DNA from: Kordiimonadaceae bacterium
GTDB taxonomy: Bacteria; Pseudomonadota; Alphaproteobacteria; Sphingomonadales; Kordiimonadaceae
DNA length: 5,445 nucleotides
NCBI GenBank assembly: GCA_016763495.1
Contig: JAESTR010000127.1
Location: 1 to 5,445 of the forward strand
Direction: 5' to 3'
In this document: piece by piece, positions 5,425-5,445 of the stretch
How the letters are laid out: each line of letters begins with the position of its first letter
Position numbering within the stretch: the stretch's first letter is position 1
Translations under genes and position numbers: made by a program
The notes under the pieces: model-generated
Told to the model about the DNA's origin: nothing
What the model saw: the letters and a program-made list of their open reading frames with translations, nothing else
Databases searched by the model: none

Positions 5425-5445
5425 ATGAGCCTTCGACCTTGGAGA
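5425..5445 (+). CDS. ispG: 4-hydroxy-3-methylbut-2-enyl diphosphate synthase, first 7 codons (3' end outside window)
   Basis: The last 21 bases encode MSLRPWR from an ATG preceded by GAGG at 5414-5417, seven bases upstream. MS-[VL]-RPWR is the usual N-terminus of alphaproteobacterial IspG (GcpE). IspG is the iron-sulfur enzyme that converts methylerythritol cyclodiphosphate to hydroxymethylbutenyl diphosphate in the non-mevalonate isoprenoid pathway. The position directly after a RodZ-like gene supports the call, since the two are commonly adjacent in this class. Seven residues are too few to be sure on sequence alone. Confidence 0.7.

Overview
The window looks like chromosomal core sequence from an alphaproteobacterium of moderate GC content, near 50% by eye. 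Three things point there: the aspartokinase and PTS-Ntr enzyme I genes lie close together, a RodZ-like helix-turn-helix membrane protein lies directly before ispG, and GANTC sites (the CcrM methylation motif) are very scarce in the coding DNA. A lineage such as Kordiimonadales would fit, but the order cannot be fixed from this window. All supported genes are on the + strand, and there is no mobile element, CRISPR array, tRNA or rRNA.

Layout. (1) 1-549: the 3' part of lysC, carrying the two ACT regulatory domains of aspartokinase. (2) 598-1605: a FabK/nitronate-monooxygenase family flavoprotein with its own Shine-Dalgarno (SD) sequence, 48 bases after lysC and probably co-transcribed. (3) 1606-1758: a spacer with only weak promoter-like matches. 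(4) 1759-4020: ptsP, complete enzyme I-Ntr (GAF plus EI domains), probably starting at TTG. (5) 4021-4356: a 336-base gap that is the most unusual part of the window. It opens with four GANTC sites in 34 bases and continues as a chain of inverted repeats up to the SD of the next gene. It also holds a 43-codon ORF whose stop lies inside the last hairpin. (6) 4357-5307: a RodZ-like protein (cytoplasmic HTH, one membrane helix, C-terminal DUF4115-type domain). (7) 5308-5424: the ispG leader, with a terminator-like hairpin nested in a helix that would cover the ispG SD. (8) 5425-5445: the first seven codons of ispG.

Functionally this is housekeeping: lysine/threonine-family amino-acid biosynthesis, a flavin oxidoreductase, nitrogen-linked phosphotransfer signalling, cell shape, and isoprenoid precursor synthesis. 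The likely novelty is regulatory. One possibility is methylation-dependent (CcrM/GcrA type) control in the ptsP-rodZ gap. The others are two leader structures that could control translation of rodZ and ispG. These rest on hand-read base pairing and have not been tested by folding energies or comparative alignment.
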